Assembly (NCBI GenBank): GCA_014859985.1
Contig: JACZKN010000475.1
Coordinates: 1 to 7,784, forward strand
Direction: 5' to 3'
Length of the DNA: 7,784 nucleotides
Source: Candidatus Krumholzibacteriia bacterium
Lineage (GTDB): Bacteria > Krumholzibacteriota > Krumholzibacteriia > LZORAL124-64-63
In this document: positions 5,633 to 7,784 of the stretch, one piece after another
Numbering within the stretch: the stretch's first letter is position 1
How the letters are laid out: each line of letters opens with the position of its first letter
Made by a program: the position numbers and the translations under genes
Notes under the pieces: model-generated
What the model saw: only the letters and a program-made list of their open reading frames with translations
Database searches by the model: none
What the model was told of the DNA's origin: nothing

Positions 5633-6484
5633 GTGGGCCTGCGCATCAACACCAACGTCATGGCCCTGCAGGCGCAGCGGCACCTGCGCGAGCACACCCG
5701 GCGCGCGCACCAGGCCATGGAGCGCCTGGCCTCGGGCCTGCGCATCAACCGCGCCGGCGACGACCCGGCCGGCCTGGCCATCAGCGAAGGCCTGAAGGGG
5801 CGGATCCGGGCCCTGGAGGTGGCCGGGCGCAACGCCGCCGACGGCATCTCCCTGGTGCAGGTGGCCGAGGGCGGCCTGGACACGGTCGCGGAGATGTTGA
5901 TCCGCATGAAGGAGCTGGCGGTGCAGGCCCGCAGCGGCGCCCTGGACGACACCCAGCGCAGCTACCTGGACCGGGAGTTCCAGGCGCTGAAGGAAGAGAT
6001 CACCCGCATCGCCGGCGCCACCGAGTTCAACGGCAACCGCCTGCTGGACGGCAGTCTGGGCACGGTGACGCTGGGCGTCGGGAGCGGGACCGGAGGCAGC
6101 GGGCTGGTCACCGTCGGGCTGGGCTTCGACGCCTCGGCGGCCGGCCTGGGCCTGGGCGGGCTGGACATCCTGGCCGCCGGCGACCTGTCGGCCGGCGCCG
6201 CGCTGGCGGGGATCGACGCCGCCATCGACCAGGTCAGCGGCCACCGGGCGGGCCTGGGAGCCAGCCAGAACCGGCTCGAGTCGGTCATCCGCATGAACGC
6301 CAGCCTCGCCGAGAACCTGGCGGCCGCCAACAGCCGCATCCGCGACGCGGACGTCGCCGCCGAGCTGGCGGCCCTGACCAGCGCCCGGATCCTGCAGCAG
6401 GCCGCGGTCGCGGTGCTGGCCCAGGCGCAGCGGCAGCCGAACCTGGTGCTCTTCCTGCTGGACGCCTCGTCCCGGCGCCGCTAG
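5633..6484 (+). CDS. fliC: Flagellin, short form (283 aa)
   Basis: This is the structural subunit of the flagellar filament, exported unfolded by the flagellar type III apparatus and polymerised through its terminal helices. The N-terminal D0/D1 region (1-140) has LRINTNVMALQAQR, RLASGLRINRAGDDPAGLAIS, RNAADGISLVQVAEG and GATEFNGNRLLDG. The C-terminal D1/D0 region (about 192-277) has SQNRLESVI, NSRIRDADVAAELA and ARILQQAAVAVLAQAQRQPN. The middle (about 141-190) is only about 50 Gly/Ala/Leu-rich residues, so the exposed D2/D3 domains are essentially absent. There is no cysteine, as is usual for flagellins. The GTG start is set by the MGLRINTN family N-terminus and by AAGGAG 9 bases upstream; an upstream in-frame ATG would begin inside the promoter. 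The C-terminus carries an extra DASSRRR after the usual LxLL end, encoded partly by a hairpin. It is preceded by a sigma-28-type promoter. Confidence 0.95.
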   Translation: MGLRINTNVMALQAQRHLREHTRRAHQAMERLASGLRINRAGDDPAGLAISEGLKGRIRALEVAGRNAADGISLVQVAEGGLDTVAEMLIRMKELAVQARSGALDDTQRSYLDREFQALKEEITRIAGATEFNGNRLLDGSLGTVTLGVGSGTGGSGLVTVGLGFDASAAGLGLGGLDILAAGDLSAGAALAGIDAAIDQVSGHRAGLGASQNRLESVIRMNASLAENLAAANSRIRDADVAAELAALTSARILQQAAVAVLAQAQRQPNLVLFLLDASSRRR

Positions 6485-6495
6485 GAGGCGCCGGG
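6471..6495 (+). terminator. Strong GC hairpin across the flagellin stop codon
   Basis: CCCGGCGCC (6471-6479) and GGCGCCGGG (6487-6495) are perfect 9-bp reverse complements with a 7-base loop holding the TAG stop (6482-6484). The stem encodes the last flagellin residues. No T-run follows, so it is not a canonical intrinsic terminator. It may act as a pause site, as 3'-end protection, or for both convergent transcripts. Confidence 0.5.
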
Positions 6496-6501
6496 CGGTA
6501 C

Positions 6502-7635
6502 TCAGGCCCCCGGCCCGTAGGCGATCGCCACCTTGTCGCCCGTGCGCTTGGCCTTGTACATCGCTTCGTCCGCCCGCGCCAGCAGGCCCGCGGCGGTGGT
6601 CGCGGCGTCGGGGTAGACGGCCATGCCGATGCTGGCGGTCACCCGCAGTTCCCGGCCCTTCCAGGCCACGGGGGAAGCCAGCAGCGCCCGGGCGTTCTCC
6701 AGGCGGGGGGCGAGCGTCGGCGGTGCTCCCTCGGGCCGGACGATCACGGCGAACTCGTCCCCGCCCACCCGCGCCACCAGGTCCACCTCCCGGAAGGCCG
6801 ACTCCAGCCGCCGCGCCACCACCCGCAGCACCTCGTCCCCGGCCGCGTGGCCGTGGGCGTCGTTGACGGGCTTGAACCGGTCCAGGTCCAGGTAGACCAG
6901 GGCCAGGACGGCCCCGGCCGCGTGCGCCTCGCCCAGGCCGCGGTGCAGGGCCTGGTCGAAGGCGTGCCGGTTGGCCAGCCCCGTCAGGGGGTCGTGCAGG
7001 GCGGCGTCGGCGAAGCGGCGGCGCTCGGTCTCCAGCAGGCCCAGCAGGCGCAGCACCACGTTCTCGTACACCACCAGGCCGATCACCACGGCCACCGCCA
7101 GCATGGTCCAGTCCCACCAGGCGCGCAGGTGGGTGTCCGCCAGGATCGGCAGTTCGAGCGCGTGCAGGAGGCCGCTGGTGGCCAGGGCCGCCGCGGTCCA
7201 GGCCAGCCCGCCCCGCAGGCCCAGGGCCAGGAAGCCGTACAGGGGCACCAGCAGCATCCAGCTCAGCACCCGGTCCACCGCCGGTCCGGAGGCCTCCACG
7301 GCCACGACGGTCACCAGCAGGTAGACCCAGCCCACGAAGACGTTGCCGGCCAGCAGGAACGAGCCGGTGCGGCGGAAGAGCGACAGGCACAGCAGGTGCA
7401 CCGCGACGGTGGTGCCGATCATCAGCCAGTTGAGCAGGCCGTGTTCCAGGGGCCAGGCGTGGCCCGTGAGGGCGCCGACGGTCCGGGTGGCGGCGAACAT
7501 CAGCCCGTTGAAGATGAGCACGGCCACCAGGACCCGGGCGCGGAAGACGACCTCCGGCCGGGCGTCACGCACCGCCTGGGGAACGAACGGGTTGACCACG
7601 CGCGCGGTCCATGCGCGCCTGCGGCTGCGTTCCAT
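6502..7635 (-). CDS. Membrane-bound GGDEF diguanylate cyclase (377 aa)
   Basis: It condenses two GTP into cyclic di-GMP, the second messenger that switches bacteria between motile and sessile states. A basic cytoplasmic N-terminus (MERSRRR) precedes about six hydrophobic segments (roughly 33-52, 66-86, 92-113, 122-140, 143-160, 175-198), which match no sensor family I can name. A short linker helix (LLETERRRFADAALHD) leads to the GGDEF domain: DPLTGLANRHAF (215-226), metal-binding D250 in YLDLDRFKPVND, GHAAGDEVL, the catalytic GGDEF at 291-295 and RADEAMYKAK (354-363). An inhibitory I-site RxxD (R282-D285) sits five residues before GGDEF, so product inhibition is expected. There is no EAL domain. 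The start is supported by GGGAGG (7641-7646 on this strand) 5 bases before the ATG. The gene converges on flagellin with a 17-base gap. Confidence 0.95.
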   Translation of the reverse strand: MERSRRRAWTARVVNPFVPQAVRDARPEVVFRARVLVAVLIFNGLMFAATRTVGALTGHAWPLEHGLLNWLMIGTTVAVHLLCLSLFRRTGSFLLAGNVFVGWVYLLVTVVAVEASGPAVDRVLSWMLLVPLYGFLALGLRGGLAWTAAALATSGLLHALELPILADTHLRAWWDWTMLAVAVVIGLVVYENVVLRLLGLLETERRRFADAALHDPLTGLANRHAFDQALHRGLGEAHAAGAVLALVYLDLDRFKPVNDAHGHAAGDEVLRVVARRLESAFREVDLVARVGGDEFAVIVRPEGAPPTLAPRLENARALLASPVAWKGRELRVTASIGMAVYPDAATTAAGLLARADEAMYKAKRTGDKVAIAYGPGA

Positions 7636-7680
7636 CGCGCCCTCCCGCGCCCCCGGAACCGCGGGGGAGCGGGGCCATCG
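7636..7680 (-). promoter_or_regulatory. Leader of the diguanylate cyclase gene
   Basis: Almost entirely G/C, with the ribosome-binding site GGGAGG and a small hairpin (CCCCCG 7650-7655 with CGGGGG 7662-7667). On the minus strand TTGACC, inside the inverted-repeat arm nearer this gene, could be a -35 element, but the hexamer 17 bases later (GACGAT) is a poor -10. No promoter is called with confidence. Confidence 0.3.
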
Positions 7681-7784
7681 TCCTTCAGGAATCGCCCCCG
7701 GTCAAGACTCGACCGCGGGCACGGGCGCCGGCACGGACGCCGCCGCCCGCGGTCGAGTCTTGACCGGGGGCGATTCCTGAAGGA
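7681..7784. repeat. Perfect 40-bp inverted repeat, 24-base spacer, at the window edge
   Basis: Bases 7681-7720 (beginning TCCTTCAGGAATCGCC) are the exact reverse complement of 7745-7784 (ending CGATTCCTGAAGGA). The spacer 7721-7744 is not symmetric. All 40 positions match. The outer end of the second arm is the last base of the window, so 40 bp is a lower limit. As RNA or single-stranded DNA it would form a very stable hairpin. No T-run or coding frame of note lies inside. It may be a real cruciform, operator or element end, or an assembly foldback at a contig end. Confidence 0.9.

Noticed and set aside
6490..6514. Second hairpin between flagellin and cyclase ends (GCCGGG with CCCGGC)
   Set aside because: The 6-bp stem with a 13-base loop competes with the much better 9-bp hairpin at 6471-6495 and has no T-run.
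5387..7390. 667-residue frame on the minus strand
   Set aside because: It crosses the flagellin gene antisense and the cyclase gene in a wrong frame, and has only low-complexity Gly/Pro/Arg/Ala sequence.
1..7784. tRNA or rRNA genes, CRISPR arrays, transposase genes
   Set aside because: I saw no cloverleaf or rRNA-like conserved sequence, no regularly spaced repeats and no transposase motif on either strand.

Overview
This window is GC-rich throughout, with strong G/C bias at third codon positions. It carries an RnfC-type segment, a flagellin, a membrane diguanylate cyclase and a Hanks-type Ser/Thr kinase fused to TolB-like and TPR regions. That mix suggests an environmental, motile, probably Gram-negative bacterium with a large signalling repertoire. 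The kinase architecture recalls Myxococcota, Acidobacteriota, Gemmatimonadota or FCB-group lineages (Eisenbacteria/Krumholzibacteria-like). This is a style judgement; no marker gene is present to fix the taxonomy. The window starts inside a gene and ends exactly at the outer edge of a perfect inverted repeat, so both edges may be contig ends.

Bases 3-3019 (+) form a compact gene string. First is an open frame whose N-terminal part is RnfC and whose C-terminal part is a D-Ala-D-Ala-ligase-like ATP-grasp domain. Both partners are truncated, and they join inside a 31-base run of pure G/C. Next comes a 581-residue GNAT acetyltransferase fused to an HDAC/acetylpolyamine-amidohydrolase-type deacetylase with its catalytic residues intact. 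Last is a stand-alone GNAT that overlaps the deacetylase gene by ATGA. Apart from the RnfC part, these genes look like one amide-chemistry module (ATP-dependent ligation, N-acetylation, deacetylation) whose substrate cannot be read from the sequence.

Bases 2955-3164 (-) encode a very hydrophobic 69-residue membrane protein whose 3' end overlaps the GNAT gene tail to tail. A 156-base gap with nested inverted repeats separates it from a divergent soluble kinase-TolB-TPR gene (3321-5507, +).

Bases 5508-7784 concern motility and c-di-GMP. A clear sigma-28-type promoter lies in an AT-rich island and precedes a short flagellin with a GTG start. The flagellin Shine-Dalgarno sequence sits in the loop of a small GC hairpin, and a strong hairpin spans its stop codon. 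Converging on it with a 17-base gap is a multi-pass membrane GGDEF diguanylate cyclase with an intact active site and I-site (6502-7635, -). Upstream of that gene lies a perfect 40-bp inverted repeat with a 24-base spacer, ending at the last base of the window.

The observations most worth following are the RnfC/ATP-grasp junction, the GNAT-HDAC fusion module, the flagellin leader and terminator structures, and the terminal inverted repeat. The first and last could be assembly artefacts and should be tested for that before any biological reading.
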